From the NCBI GenBank assembly GCA_963738625.1, contig CAVTXH010000020.1:806001-870000 (forward strand): DNA of 64,000 nucleotides. The letters run 5' to 3'. This document shows positions 1 to 8,291 of the stretch, piece after piece. Position numbers and translations under genes: made by a program. Source of the DNA: UBA7672 sp963738625 (GTDB lineage Bacteria; Pseudomonadota; Alphaproteobacteria; Caulobacterales; Hyphomonadaceae). Under the pieces are notes generated by a model that saw only the letters and a program-made list of their open reading frames with translations, was not told the origin of the DNA and searched no databases. Within the stretch, counting starts at the first letter, position 1; every line of letters begins with the position of its first letter.

Positions 1-470
1 GCCTTCGCCTGGTCGTTCAGCTCGTCGGCAGTGACCTGTTTCGCGTCGAAAGCGAGGTAGGATTTAAGACTCGACTGCACGCTCTTGGTGAGGCCGTCGA
101 AGAACCATTCGCGACGATTTTCCTCGCGGCACATTTCGGTGACGGTGAGGGCGACTTCCTTGTTGGTTGCCGGCACTGTCTGCCCGAACAGCGAGACCGA
201 CTGCACTTCGCCGGACACCTTGACGCGGTGCTCGCGTTTGCGCTCGTAGGTGTAGTCGGTGTGGGCGGAGAGGCGCCAGAAAGGCTGCAGGCGCCGCTCG
301 CGATAGACGACTTCGTAGTCCTCGTCCTTCGGTTTCGACAGGAGGCCGCCGATCTTGGCGAAAGCGCCGAACGCGTCCGTCCGCTTCGCCCAGGCGCGGC
401 CCTCGGCGTTGTCGAGCGTGAAGCGGTCGGCGAGCAGCAGTATCCGCTCTTCGGCGAGTTCGACGTTCAT
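1..470 (-). CDS. Hypothetical protein, C-terminus cut off by the window edge
   Basis: An open frame runs leftwards from an ATG whose complement is at 468-470 to the window edge without a stop, giving at least 156 residues. The translation begins MNVELAEERILLLADRF and is rich in charged and aromatic residues with no signal peptide or membrane span in the visible part. It lies 94 nt downstream of rnhA on the same strand and may belong to that operon. I do not recognise the family. The codon usage is like its neighbours, so the frame is probably real. Confidence 0.6.
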   Translation of the reverse strand, partial: MNVELAEERILLLADRFTLDNAEGRAWAKRTDAFGAFAKIGGLLSKPKDEDYEVVYRERRLQPFWRLSAHTDYTYERKREHRVKVSGEVQSVSLFGQTVPATNKEVALTVTEMCREENRREWFFDGLTKSVQSSLKSYLAFDAKQVTADELNDQAK

Positions 471-564
471 TGGCAATCCCGGTTTCCCTGACCCAAGGAT
501 ACACCAGCCGGTCGGAGTGGCAAAAGCGCCGGCTGTCGCAGCCTTTGCCGGCGCCATCCGGGAC

Positions 565-1011
565 TTATCGTTTCGGGCGCGCCTCGTCGCAGCCCTTGCG
601 GGCGAGCGCGTCTGCGCGTTCGTTACCTACATCGCCGTTGTGGCCACGCACCCAGCGCCAGTCGACCTTGTGGGAGGCGGCGGCGGCGTCGAGGCGCATC
701 CAGAGGTCCTGGTTCTTGACCGGCTTCCTGTCGGCGGTCTTCCAGCCATTGCGCTTCCAGCCGATGATCCACTTGGTGAGGCCGTCCTTCACGTACTGCG
801 AGTCCGTGTGGAGGATGACTTTCGCGCCGGCCTTCTGGAACTCCAGCGCAACGATGGCGGCCATCAGCTCCATGCGGTTGTTGGTGGTGGCGGGCTCGCC
901 GCCGTATTTTTCTGTTTCGGCGCCGTCGATGCGCATCAGCACGCCCCAGCCGCCGGGGCCGGGGTTCCCGGAGCAGGCGCCGTCAGTCCAGATCTCGATC
1001 TTGTCTGTCAT
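565..1011 (-). CDS. rnhA: Ribonuclease HI
   Basis: 148 residues, the usual length for bacterial RNase HI, which cuts the RNA strand of RNA-DNA hybrids in the cytoplasm, for example Okazaki primers and R-loops. The metal-binding carboxylates are all visible: D10 in WTDGACSGNPGPGGWG, E48 in NNRMELMA, D70 in HTDSQYV and D134 in NERADALA. H124 in VRGHNGD is the expected catalytic histidine. The gene is last in the order thrB, membrane protein, rnhA. In many alphaproteobacteria the order is ispH-thrB-rnhA; here ispH is about 4 kb upstream, beyond an insertion. Confidence 0.95.
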   Translation of the reverse strand: MTDKIEIWTDGACSGNPGPGGWGVLMRIDGAETEKYGGEPATTNNRMELMAAIVALEFQKAGAKVILHTDSQYVKDGLTKWIIGWKRNGWKTADRKPVKNQDLWMRLDAAAASHKVDWRWVRGHNGDVGNERADALARKGCDEARPKR

Positions 1012-1043
1012 GGCGGTTCAAGTCGGTTGCTTCGGTCGGGTCG

Positions 1044-1547
1044 TCAAGGCTGGGACTTGAACTGCGCCGCGTCGGCGTCGGGTCGCCTTAGCCACCAGAA
1101 GACCAGCGCGGTCGCCGTGCCTGTGGCGGCGCCCATGGCGAGATGGAGGAGGATCGCGTTGGAAGAGAAGGCGGATGTCTGGATCAACCGCACGGCGCCG
1201 GCGATCGTCCCGATGACGGCGCCGGCGAGGGCGTACCAGCCGATCTTCGCGGACGTCTTGCGCAGCAGCATGGCGTGGGCGGGCAGGCCGAAGGCCAGCG
1301 TCACCGGCCAGCCGATGACGGCGCCAAGCATGAAGCCGGTCGCCATGACGGTCATTGCTCCGGTGACGATGCCGACTATGCCGGCGGCCCCGGCGCCTTC
1401 TGCCGAGGGATCGCCGCGGAAAACGGTGAGGGCGAGAACCAGCGCGATGATCGCGCCCGCGACCGGTGCGGCCATCATGACTGAGATCAGCAAGCGTCCG
1501 GGTCGTTTGGTTTTGAGCCAATTGTCGGGTTGAGCGGCTTCGGTCAT
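1044..1547 (-). CDS. Small polytopic membrane protein of unknown function
   Basis: 167 residues with about four hydrophobic spans (roughly residues 20-42, 52-85, 98-120 and 128-150), rich in Ala, Gly and Val. There is no catalytic motif. Its start overlaps the thrB stop by 4 nt, which suggests translational coupling, and rnhA follows 32 nt downstream. The family is not recognised; the tight overlap with thrB is the main support for it being a gene. Confidence 0.7.
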   Translation of the reverse strand: MTEAAQPDNWLKTKRPGRLLISVMMAAPVAGAIIALVLALTVFRGDPSAEGAGAAGIVGIVTGAMTVMATGFMLGAVIGWPVTLAFGLPAHAMLLRKTSAKIGWYALAGAVIGTIAGAVRLIQTSAFSSNAILLHLAMGAATGTATALVFWWLRRPDADAAQFKSQP

Positions 1548-2503
1548 GCCCCGTAGTCCTCCGGACCGCGGGCCTGGCGGTGGAAGCCGAGGCGTTCGGC
1601 ATAGTCGAGCGGGTTGTGGGGCTTCACCAGCGCGTCTTTCGGCGTCGAGGCGAGATCGACGAGGCGCGTGAGGAAGAAGCGCATCGCGGCGCCGCGCGCG
1701 AGGACGGGGATGGCTGAACGTTCCCTCGGTTCAAGACGCCGGACGGTTTCGTAGCCCGCCATCAGCGCCCTGCCCTTAGTGAGGTTGTATTCGCCGCGCC
1801 GTTCGAACGCCCAGGCGTTGAGGCAGACAGCGATGTCGTAGGCGAGGAAATCGGTGCAGGCGAAATAAAAGTCGATGACGCCAGAGAGCTTGCCATCGAG
1901 GAAGAAGGTGTTGTCGGGGAAGAGGTCGGCATGGATGGCGCCGCCGGGCAGCGTCTTCGGCCAGCTGGCTTTGAGGAAATCGAGGTCGCCGTCGATCTGC
2001 TTTGACAGGCCGGGCGTGAGGGCGTCGGCTTCGGCGGCGCGGCCGGCCCAGAGTTTCGGCCAGGCGGTGATGGATAGATCGTTGGGCCGCCGCATCCGGA
2101 AATCGTCGAGCGAGCGGTGGAAGTGGGCGAGGCCGGCGCCGAGATTGCGGCACTGATCGACGTCCGGCCGGCGCGGGCTGATGCCCTGCAGGAAGGTGAC
2201 GATGACGGCGGGTTTGCCCTGGACGGTGCGCAGCGCCTTGCCGTCTTTCGCCAGCACGGGAAGCGGGGCGGGGAAGCCCTTGTCAGCGAGGTGACCCATC
2301 ATGCCCATGAAGAAGGGCAGGTCCTCCGGCCGGGCGCGTTTTTCGAAGACGGTGAGGATGTAGCGGCCCTTGGGCGTCTCGAGCAGGAAGTTGGAATTTT
2401 CCACGCCCTCGGCGATGCCCTTGAAGACGAGCGGCGGGCCGAGATCGTATTCGGCCAGAAGCGCCTCGAGGGTTGCATCGTCGATGTCGGTGTAGACGGC
2501 CAT
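1544..2503 (-). CDS. thrB: Homoserine kinase, APH-fold type
   Basis: 319 residues. Predicted to phosphorylate L-homoserine with ATP in threonine biosynthesis. This is the aminoglycoside-phosphotransferase-like ThrB typical of alphaproteobacteria and pseudomonads, not the GHMP-type enzyme of E. coli. Visible marks are the N-terminal EGVENSNFLLET strand, the catalytic-loop motif HADLFPDNTFF near residue 190 and the following GVIDFYFACTD, which supplies the Mg-binding aspartate. It is first in a run with the membrane protein and rnhA. Upstream lies about 840 bp without a gene. Confidence 0.92.
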   Translation of the reverse strand: MAVYTDIDDATLEALLAEYDLGPPLVFKGIAEGVENSNFLLETPKGRYILTVFEKRARPEDLPFFMGMMGHLADKGFPAPLPVLAKDGKALRTVQGKPAVIVTFLQGISPRRPDVDQCRNLGAGLAHFHRSLDDFRMRRPNDLSITAWPKLWAGRAAEADALTPGLSKQIDGDLDFLKASWPKTLPGGAIHADLFPDNTFFLDGKLSGVIDFYFACTDFLAYDIAVCLNAWAFERRGEYNLTKGRALMAGYETVRRLEPRERSAIPVLARGAAMRFFLTRLVDLASTPKDALVKPHNPLDYAERLGFHRQARGPEDYGA

Positions 2504-2946
2504 GATGGGTGGTTAGGGGGAGAGGGCGCTACAGGCAAGGCGGGGGTGGGCGTCGAAACGGCGTTTTCGGAGATGCGCTCTCATTCGGACCGGCTGAGCC
2601 GTCCGGGATGCGGTGCGCCTCCGTTAGGTGGAGGGCGTGGGGACGCGGGATGCCCCGCGTGATTGGGCTTCTGCTCTTGCGAGCATCTGCCGGCAGTCCG
2701 AAAAGAAACGCGGATCCCGCGTCCCCCGCGATCGTTTGGTCGCCATCCCGTGCACAGGGAGCCGTGTTCACTCCCCCGGGCATGGTCGCCGGCGGCGGCG
2801 AGGGCCGGATGTGTTCGCCTCCGGTCCCCTGCACACTCCCGGCCTTGGCGGCGCTTCACGCCGCGTTCCCCGGGACTTACCCGCTCGATCGCATCACCCC
2901 CGCGCCGTTGAACATCGCGACTGCCCTCCATGCGGAGGTGACGCGC

Positions 2947-3055
2947 GCATTATCTCTCAGCTCGCCAAGTGTAGGATAACTTTCCCGGAGATTTTTCTCC
3001 GGGCTTTGGAATCATTCGGAAGATTGCTTCGGAGGGGCCCGAAAAGTGGTGGTAT
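2947..3055 (+). repeat. Dispersed about 110-nt intergenic element, copy A
   Basis: By eye this segment aligns with 25485-25604 in the same order and orientation. Shared blocks are GCATTAT at the left edge, GTAGGA-AACT-TCC-G-AGAT, then TGGA-TCA-TCGG-AGATT, and a right end of the form GAA-A-TG-TG-TAT. The spacing between blocks differs by a few bases. Both copies lie between genes and are less GC-rich than their surroundings. It could be a small mobile repeat, a conserved promoter or regulator site, or a small RNA; nothing here distinguishes these. Confidence 0.45.
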
Positions 3056-3081
3056 CGCGCGCACCTCATGCGGCTTCCAAC

Positions 3082-3202
3082 GGTGTCATTCCGGGCGAAG
3101 GCGCGCAGCGCCGTAGACCCGGAACCCAGGAGCTGCGTTTCGAGATCTCGCCTGGAGCCCCTTTCATTCCGGATAACGCCTGCGGCGTTTCCGGAATGAA
3201 AG
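3082..3202. repeat. REP-like palindromic element
   Basis: The left part begins GGTGTCATTCCGGGC and pairs with a nearby GACCCGGAA. The right part, 3161-3202, is a near-perfect hairpin with arms CTTTCATTCCGGA and TCCGGAATGAAAG enclosing AACGCC-tgc-GGCGTT. The flank AACGGTGTCATTC is identical in the element at 11491-11602, so both belong to one family of short palindromic repeats. Confidence 0.7.
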
Positions 3203-3345
3203 GGATGGGTTTGGAGGGAGCGAGGTGCGTGGGTAGCCAACGGCGCAATCTGGCCCAGCCGCTAACCTTCCATCTTCCCACATATTGATTTTCGGATGAA
3301 GGTCCGCCCCCTTTTCACCTGATTCATTCGGCGCTCTATTACCGG

Positions 3346-4968
3346 ATGGGGGAGATGGAGTCGGCGATGGTCGAAACCGACATGGTGTCAGACGTTTACC
3401 GGCCCAGGGTCTTTGTCTCCTATTCGCGTGAGGACGGCGCGTTTGCCGGCCGGCTCGCGCTCATCCTGAACGACAAGGGATTTGAGGCGGCCATTGATCG
3501 CGAGGATGTGGAGGCCGAGGAAATCTGGAAGGCGCGCGTCCGCCCGCTGATCCTGTCCTCGGACCTGGTGATCGTCATACTTACCGCGAAGTCTGCAGCC
3601 CTCGATTCCGTTCGCTGGGAGGCCGACCTTGCCGCCGGCAGCGGCAAGCGGATCGTTGTTGTCGTGCCAACCCCGCTCGAGGACGGCATCGTCCTTTCCC
3701 CGCCGCTCTCCCTCAGCCCGTCATTCCATTTCTACCCGGATCCCGCGCGCGCCGAGTCAGGCATCTACGCTGGCCCGGCGCTCGAGAAAGCGCTGAACGC
3801 TGATCTTGCATGGCGTCGCCAGTACACCAGGCTCTTGCTGCTGGCCGAAAAATGGAAGGATCAAGATCGCGCCGACGAGCTGCTGCTGCGCGGCGAAGCG
3901 CTCACCACGGCCCTGAGCTGGCGCGCAAGCATCCCGCGCGGACAGACGCTGGTTCCGGTCGTCGCGGACTTCCTCGCCGCCTCCGAGCAGGCCGAGGCGC
4001 GCTGTGTCGAACCCACAGGCGCGTTCGAGAGCACGGTTCTGCATCTCGATGAAAGGCGGAGAGCGGCGCAGGAAGCCGCGCGTGCGAGCGAAGCCACCCG
4101 GGCAAGGCGCGATGAAGGGCCGCTGGCCTTCGGACGGACTTTAACGCCCACGCAGCTCGCCAATGTGCCGCTGGCGCCCGTGCACGCGCCCATGTCGCTG
4201 CGGCCGTCGCCGTCCGCCGGCAGAGAGGACCCCTCTTCGAACGATGCCTCGCCGGACGATGCTTCTCCAGGCGAGGACGCTTCCAGGCGCAAGCTCGATC
4301 GCGGGACGTGGAAGGGTCTGGGTGTTCCGGCGCTGGTCGTGCTGCTGATGTTCGCGGGCAGTGGCGTCGTCGTATGGCAAGTCGTTCCGCAATACCTGAC
4401 GGCGCGGGACGCTGAAGCCTTGCCGCTTCAGCCTGCGAACCCGGCAGGATCTGAAGCGCCGGCTGTCGCCCTGGCGGAATCCAGCGAACCGGCGCCGACG
4501 CCTCCGGAAGTCTCGCCCGAGCCTGCTCCGCCGATACAGGCAGCGACCGCCCCGGCCACGCCTAAAGCAGTTGCAGCTGAACCTGCGGCGGCCGCAGATC
4601 CGTCGCCTGAGGAAGCCGATTGGCTGGCCGCTCGCCACGTCGGCACGATGGCTGCCTTCCGGACCTATATGCTGAAATGGCCGAAGGGCAGCCGGCATGA
4701 TCAGGCGCTTTCCGCCGCCAAGCGGCGGATCAAGACGCTGAGCACGAAGCCAGAGTCCACCGCAGTCCTCCTGCCTGGCCCGCTGGTCTATCGCGAGCTG
4801 CCGACATTCCGCGACAAGGGTGCCGCCGAAGGCGTCGCGGGGCAGGCGGTTAATTTTATGGATCGCATCGCATCGCCGAAGGAAGGGGAGTGGCTGGTGC
4901 TAGAGCGGGAAGGCGCCTGGCCGTTCCGATTCGTCTCCGCGCGCGAGATCGAGTCCATGGAGCAGTAA
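3346..4968 (+). CDS. Membrane-anchored TIR-domain protein
   Basis: 540 residues. An N-terminal TIR domain (about 18-130) starts with VFVSYSREDGAFA and carries a glutamate (E92, in the alpha-C position of SVRWEADLAA) where NAD-cleaving TIR enzymes have their catalytic Glu. Residues about 148-215 form the helical linker seen after TIR in bacterial TIR-STAND proteins (RQYTRLLLLAEKW, LLLRGEALTTA). A Pro/Ser-rich stretch leads to one membrane span at about 324-348, then a Pro/Ala-rich linker, a short helical repeat (WLAARHVGTMAAFRTYMLKW) and an SH3-like C-terminus. TIR should face the cytoplasm and the C-terminus the periplasm. It stands alone between thrB and ispH, with repeats upstream. Possible roles are signalling or phage defence; no partner effector is adjacent. 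Confidence 0.8.
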   Translation: MGEMESAMVETDMVSDVYRPRVFVSYSREDGAFAGRLALILNDKGFEAAIDREDVEAEEIWKARVRPLILSSDLVIVILTAKSAALDSVRWEADLAAGSGKRIVVVVPTPLEDGIVLSPPLSLSPSFHFYPDPARAESGIYAGPALEKALNADLAWRRQYTRLLLLAEKWKDQDRADELLLRGEALTTALSWRASIPRGQTLVPVVADFLAASEQAEARCVEPTGAFESTVLHLDERRRAAQEAARASEATRARRDEGPLAFGRTLTPTQLANVPLAPVHAPMSLRPSPSAGREDPSSNDASPDDASPGEDASRRKLDRGTWKGLGVPALVVLLMFAGSGVVVWQVVPQYLTARDAEALPLQPANPAGSEAPAVALAESSEPAPTPPEVSPEPAPPIQAATAPATPKAVAAEPAAAADPSPEEADWLAARHVGTMAAFRTYMLKWPKGSRHDQALSAAKRRIKTLSTKPESTAVLLPGPLVYRELPTFRDKGAAEGVAGQAVNFMDRIASPKEGEWLVLEREGAWPFRFVSAREIESMEQ

Positions 4969-4979
4969 TCACAGAGGGC

Positions 4980-5012
4980 GTGCGCCTGGGGATCGCTTCA
5001 TTCCCGGCGCAC
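4980..5012. terminator. Candidate terminator between convergent genes
   Basis: GTGCGCC-t-GGG pairs with CCC-GGCGCAC around a 12-nt loop, giving a 10-bp stem with one bulge. A CCCTTTTT run follows on the plus strand about 15 nt later. It lies between the ends of the TIR and sulfatase genes. Confidence 0.35.
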
Positions 5013-5032
5013 CGGCAAGTCGTATCCCTTTT

Positions 5033-6367
5033 TCAAGGAGAGGCGGACACTCGCGCGAGCGGGCCGAAGATGTCACGCGCGCGGTGGAGGCGGGCGGTCA
5101 TTTCCTTCAGTGCATCGGGGTGAAGCGAAGAGACGTCGTAGGATTCGGACGGGTCGTTCTGGAGGTCGACGAGGACCTGCCAGTCGGCGCGGTCGGGACG
5201 ATCGAGCGGGACTTCGGTGGTGCGATAGTAGCTGCGCACGACAAGCTTCCAGCGATCAGTGCGCACGGCGGCGACCTGCTCGTTGTTGAACAGGATCAGT
5301 TCGTCGTGAGGCGATGGCGCGCCGCGCACGGTGAGAAGCCGGGAGATATCGAGGCCGTCGAGCTCGCTCGCGGGAAGCGGCGAGCCGGTCCACGACAGAA
5401 TGGTCGGCAGGAGGTCGATGTTCATCGCCATGGCGTCGCTGACGAGGCCGGCGGGAATGCGTCCAGGCTGGCGGGCGATGAAAGGAACACGATAGCCGCC
5501 ATCCCAGCCGGCGCCGCCCTTGCGCTCGCGCAGGCCGCCGGTCGAGCCTTCGAACCACGGGCCGTTGTCGGACGTGACGATGACGAGCGTGTCGCTATCG
5601 AGATCAAGGCGTTTCAGCGTAGCCATCAGCCGGCCGACATTGGCGTCGACTTCCTCGACCACATCGCCGTACTCGGCCGCTTTCGAATGGCCGGCATGGT
5701 CGGGATGCGGATCGAGCGGCACGTGCGGCGCGGTCAGCGCCAGCATCAGGAAGAACGGCCTGTCGCGATTGTCCTCGATGAATTTTAGGCCGCGCCGGAA
5801 GAAGCGCTCGGTGAGGCGCGTGAGGTCGACATCTTCCTGAGTCAGTTCGACGCCCGGTTCCGCGTCGTAGAGTTTCAGCGGCGTCATGTCGTGGCTGTAG
5901 GGCAGGCCGAAGAACAGATCGAAGCCGTGACCGGTGGGCGGCCAGGCCGGCGCGACGTGGCCGAGATGCCATTTGCCGACGAGGGCGGTGGCGTAGGCGG
6001 GCTTGAGCGCTTCGGCGATTGTGATCTCCGAAAGCGGCAGGCCGCGCGTATCGTTGGGCTGGATCACCTGCCAGCCGAGGCCGGTGCGGATGGGGTAGCG
6101 GCCGGTGAGCAGGCCGGCGCGCGAGGGTGTGCAGATGTTTGCGGAGGCATAGAAACTGTCTAGGCGCGCGCCTTCGGCCGCCATGCGGTCGAGGTTCGGC
6201 GTGCGGATCGCGCGATTGCCGAAGGCGCCGAGGTCGCCATAGCCAAGGTCGTCGCACAGCACGAGGACGATGTTGGGTTTGCGTGCGGGCGTTTCCGCGA
6301 TCTGCGGTGAGGCGCAGGCGGCGAGGGCGGTGGTCGCGAGGAGAAAGTGGCGGCGGTGGAGGTTCAT
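5033..6367 (-). CDS. Sulfatase-family lipoprotein (arylsulfatase-like)
   Basis: 444 residues. The N-terminus is a lipoprotein signal with Cys18 in the lipobox LAAC, so the enzyme is expected on the periplasmic side of a membrane. The sulfatase core starts with NIVLVLCDDLGYGDLG (metal-binding D39, D40). The formylglycine signature is present as CTPSRAGLLTGR, with Cys79 to be converted to formylglycine. Further family marks are GKWHLGH and a late TSDNGPW. It should hydrolyse a sulfate ester; the substrate is unknown. No formylglycine-generating enzyme or carbohydrate genes are adjacent. It sits between the TIR gene and ispH where the common ispH-thrB order is interrupted. Confidence 0.9.
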   Translation of the reverse strand: MNLHRRHFLLATTALAACASPQIAETPARKPNIVLVLCDDLGYGDLGAFGNRAIRTPNLDRMAAEGARLDSFYASANICTPSRAGLLTGRYPIRTGLGWQVIQPNDTRGLPLSEITIAEALKPAYATALVGKWHLGHVAPAWPPTGHGFDLFFGLPYSHDMTPLKLYDAEPGVELTQEDVDLTRLTERFFRRGLKFIEDNRDRPFFLMLALTAPHVPLDPHPDHAGHSKAAEYGDVVEEVDANVGRLMATLKRLDLDSDTLVIVTSDNGPWFEGSTGGLRERKGGAGWDGGYRVPFIARQPGRIPAGLVSDAMAMNIDLLPTILSWTGSPLPASELDGLDISRLLTVRGAPSPHDELILFNNEQVAAVRTDRWKLVVRSYYRTTEVPLDRPDRADWQVLVDLQNDPSESYDVSSLHPDALKEMTARLHRARDIFGPLARVSASP

Positions 6368-6443
6368 GGCGCCATGGTTTCGGATGACGGGCTCTGCGTC
6401 TAGCAGGAAGTGAGGTTGCCGTTGCGTCGGTGAGCGCCGCCCT

Positions 6444-6562
6444 CGTGGTTCGACGGGCGCGCGGCGTTGCCGCGCTGCTCACCATGAGGGCTCTCTCGAC
6501 GTTGGTGACCCATCGAAGGCCTCATGGTGAGCAGGCCCGTTAGGGCCGTCCGTCGAACCACG
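6444..6562. repeat. Large imperfect inverted repeat between sulfatase and ispH
   Basis: CGTGGTTCGACGG near the left end pairs with CCGTCGAACCACG at the right, and CTGCTCACCATGAGG with CCTCATGGTGAGCAG nearer the centre, enclosing a loop of about 30 nt. A GCGCGGC-gtt-GCCGCGC hairpin sits in the left arm. Such palindromes are dispersed repeats in many alphaproteobacteria. This one ends 8 nt from the ispH stop and may also stabilise or terminate that transcript. Confidence 0.65.
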
Positions 6563-6569
6563 GGCGGGC

Positions 6570-7544
6570 TTACGCCCCCTCGAGAATCCTCGGCACGCGG
6601 AAGACGACGTCTTCCTGGGCGGTGGCGACTTCGCGGACGGAGACGGAGAAGTGGGCGCGGCAGGCAGCGATGACGCCCTGCACGAGCGTTTCGGGAGCGG
6701 AGGCGCCGGCTGTGAGGCCGAGCGTCGTGACGTTGTCGAACCAGCGCCAGTCGATGTTCTCGGCGGAGGCGATCAGGTGGGCGGCGTCGGCGCCGGAGCG
6801 TTCGGCGACTTCCTTGAGGCGCACCGAGTTCGACGAGTTGGCGGCGCCGATGACGAGGACGAGCTGGGCCTCGCGCGCGATCGCCTTCACGGCTTCCTGG
6901 CGGTTGGTGGTGGCATAGCAGATGTCGTCCTTGCGCGGCTCGGACATCTGCGGGAAGCGGCGGCGGAGTGCGCCGACGATGTCGGCGGTATCGTCGACGG
7001 AAAGCGTGGTCTGGGTGACGTAGGCCAGGCGGGACGGATCCGTGGGCGTGAACGATTCGACGTCCTCGACCGTCTCGATCAGCGTCATCACGCCGGGATC
7101 GATCTGGCCCATCGTGCCGACGACTTCGGGATGGCCTTCATGGCCGATCAGCAGGATGTGGAGGCCGTTGCGGGCGTGACGTTGGGCCTCGGCGTGGACT
7201 TTGGAGACCAGCGGGCAGGTGGCGTCAACATAGGTCATCTGGCGTGAGGCGGCTTCGGCGGGGACGATTTTCGGGACGCCGTGGGCGGAGAACACGACGG
7301 GACGGTCGTCCGGGCAGTCGGCCAGTTCCTCGACGAAGACGGCGCCCATCTGTTCGAGGCGGCGGACCACATGGGCGTTGTGGACGATCTCGTGGCGCAC
7401 ATAGACCGGCGCCCCCCATTTGGAGAGGGCCTGTTCGACGATCTGGATCGCGCGGTCGACGCCTGCGCAAAAGCCCCGCGGCGCCGCCAGAAGGACAGCG
7501 AGGGGCCGGCGGGGCGATTCGTGCGAGGTATTGGGTTCCGGCAA
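6570..7544 (-). CDS. ispH: 4-hydroxy-3-methylbut-2-enyl diphosphate reductase
   Basis: Last enzyme of the MEP pathway: it reduces HMBPP to IPP and DMAPP using a 4Fe-4S cluster. The three cluster cysteines lie in PRGFCAGVDRAI, DATCPLVSKVH and DDICYATTNRQ. I place the start at a TTG (complement 7542-7544) preceded by AAGGCG, giving 324 residues, the usual length. A longer frame begins at an ATG at 7640, but its extra 32 residues are Arg-rich and unlike the family. Its presence shows the organism makes isoprenoids by the MEP route, which matters for the HMG-CoA reductase operon at 39.3 kb. Confidence 0.95.
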   Translation of the reverse strand: MPEPNTSHESPRRPLAVLLAAPRGFCAGVDRAIQIVEQALSKWGAPVYVRHEIVHNAHVVRRLEQMGAVFVEELADCPDDRPVVFSAHGVPKIVPAEAASRQMTYVDATCPLVSKVHAEAQRHARNGLHILLIGHEGHPEVVGTMGQIDPGVMTLIETVEDVESFTPTDPSRLAYVTQTTLSVDDTADIVGALRRRFPQMSEPRKDDICYATTNRQEAVKAIAREAQLVLVIGAANSSNSVRLKEVAERSGADAAHLIASAENIDWRWFDNVTTLGLTAGASAPETLVQGVIAACRAHFSVSVREVATAQEDVVFRVPRILEGA

Positions 7545-7678
7545 AATTTCGCCTTGTTGCGGGTGTGGCCTGCGCCGTTGCGTGGGCCGGTCTTTAGAGG
7601 CTATCACGCGTCGGCAACAGATGTCGCCGTTCCGGCCCATGGGTTCAATGGGCGGGGCGAGGCCATAAGGGTGACCTA

Positions 7679-8245
7679 GTGAAGCGTTTGAAGCCTGTTC
7701 TGGCCGGTCTTGCCGTTTCCATGCTCGCCGGCGCGGCGGGCTGCAACTCGATTTCAGGCCTCGACGACCGCCCCAATGTGGGCCCGTGCCCGGTGGCCGG
7801 GGTGCTTTACGACACCCAGCGCCTGGTCGAGGTGGGCGAGGTGGAGCGGCACGAGAATGTCGGCTTTACGGGCGAGATCGAGAGCGTGAAGGGCTTCTGT
7901 CGGTATGTCGGCAAGAACCCGATCACCATGGAAGTCGAGATCGACTTCGCGCTCGGCAAAGGACCCAAGGCGGCGGGCGACGAGCGGGAATACAAGTATT
8001 TCGTCTCGGTCACGCGGCGCGACAGGCTGGTGCTGGCCAAGGACGTCTCGTCCTTCAAGATCAAGTTCCCGAAGGGCGCGGACATCGTGCGCCACAGGGA
8101 GACGGTGAAGGGCATCGTGATCCCGCGGGCGACCGAGACCGTTTCGGGCACCAATTTCGAGGTCATCGTGGGCTTCGATCTGACCCCGGAACAGGTGGCG
8201 TACAACCGTTCGGGCAAGCGCTTTACCATCAACGTCCAGAAGTAG
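7679..8245 (+). CDS. Hypothetical lipoprotein
   Basis: 188 residues from a GTG start with AAGGGTG upstream. The signal peptide ends in a lipobox (LAGAAGC, Cys22). The mature part is a mixed, probably beta-rich domain with the pattern DFALGKGPKAAGD and VSVTRRDRLVLAK. The layout resembles conserved periplasmic proteins of alphaproteobacteria, but I cannot name the family. It is divergent from ispH and 46 nt upstream of argS, so the two plus-strand genes may be co-transcribed. Confidence 0.8.
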   Translation: MKRLKPVLAGLAVSMLAGAAGCNSISGLDDRPNVGPCPVAGVLYDTQRLVEVGEVERHENVGFTGEIESVKGFCRYVGKNPITMEVEIDFALGKGPKAAGDEREYKYFVSVTRRDRLVLAKDVSSFKIKFPKGADIVRHRETVKGIVIPRATETVSGTNFEVIVGFDLTPEQVAYNRSGKRFTINVQK

Positions 8246-8291
8246 CGCCGGGACGTAGGCGTGATCGCCCAACTCCGGTAAGACGCTGCCG

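Larger units (their letters stand above)
2504..3345. other. Long intergenic region with repeat elements
   Basis: About 840 bp between the divergent thrB and TIR genes with no convincing gene. Short open frames on both strands have no start signals or protein-like composition. It holds an A/T-richer block at 2947-3055 that resembles one at 25485-25604, and a REP-like element at 3082-3202. Within the first block, 2984-3003 is a perfect 8-bp hairpin with a TTTT loop (CCCGGAGA and TCTCCGGG). Confidence 0.6.
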
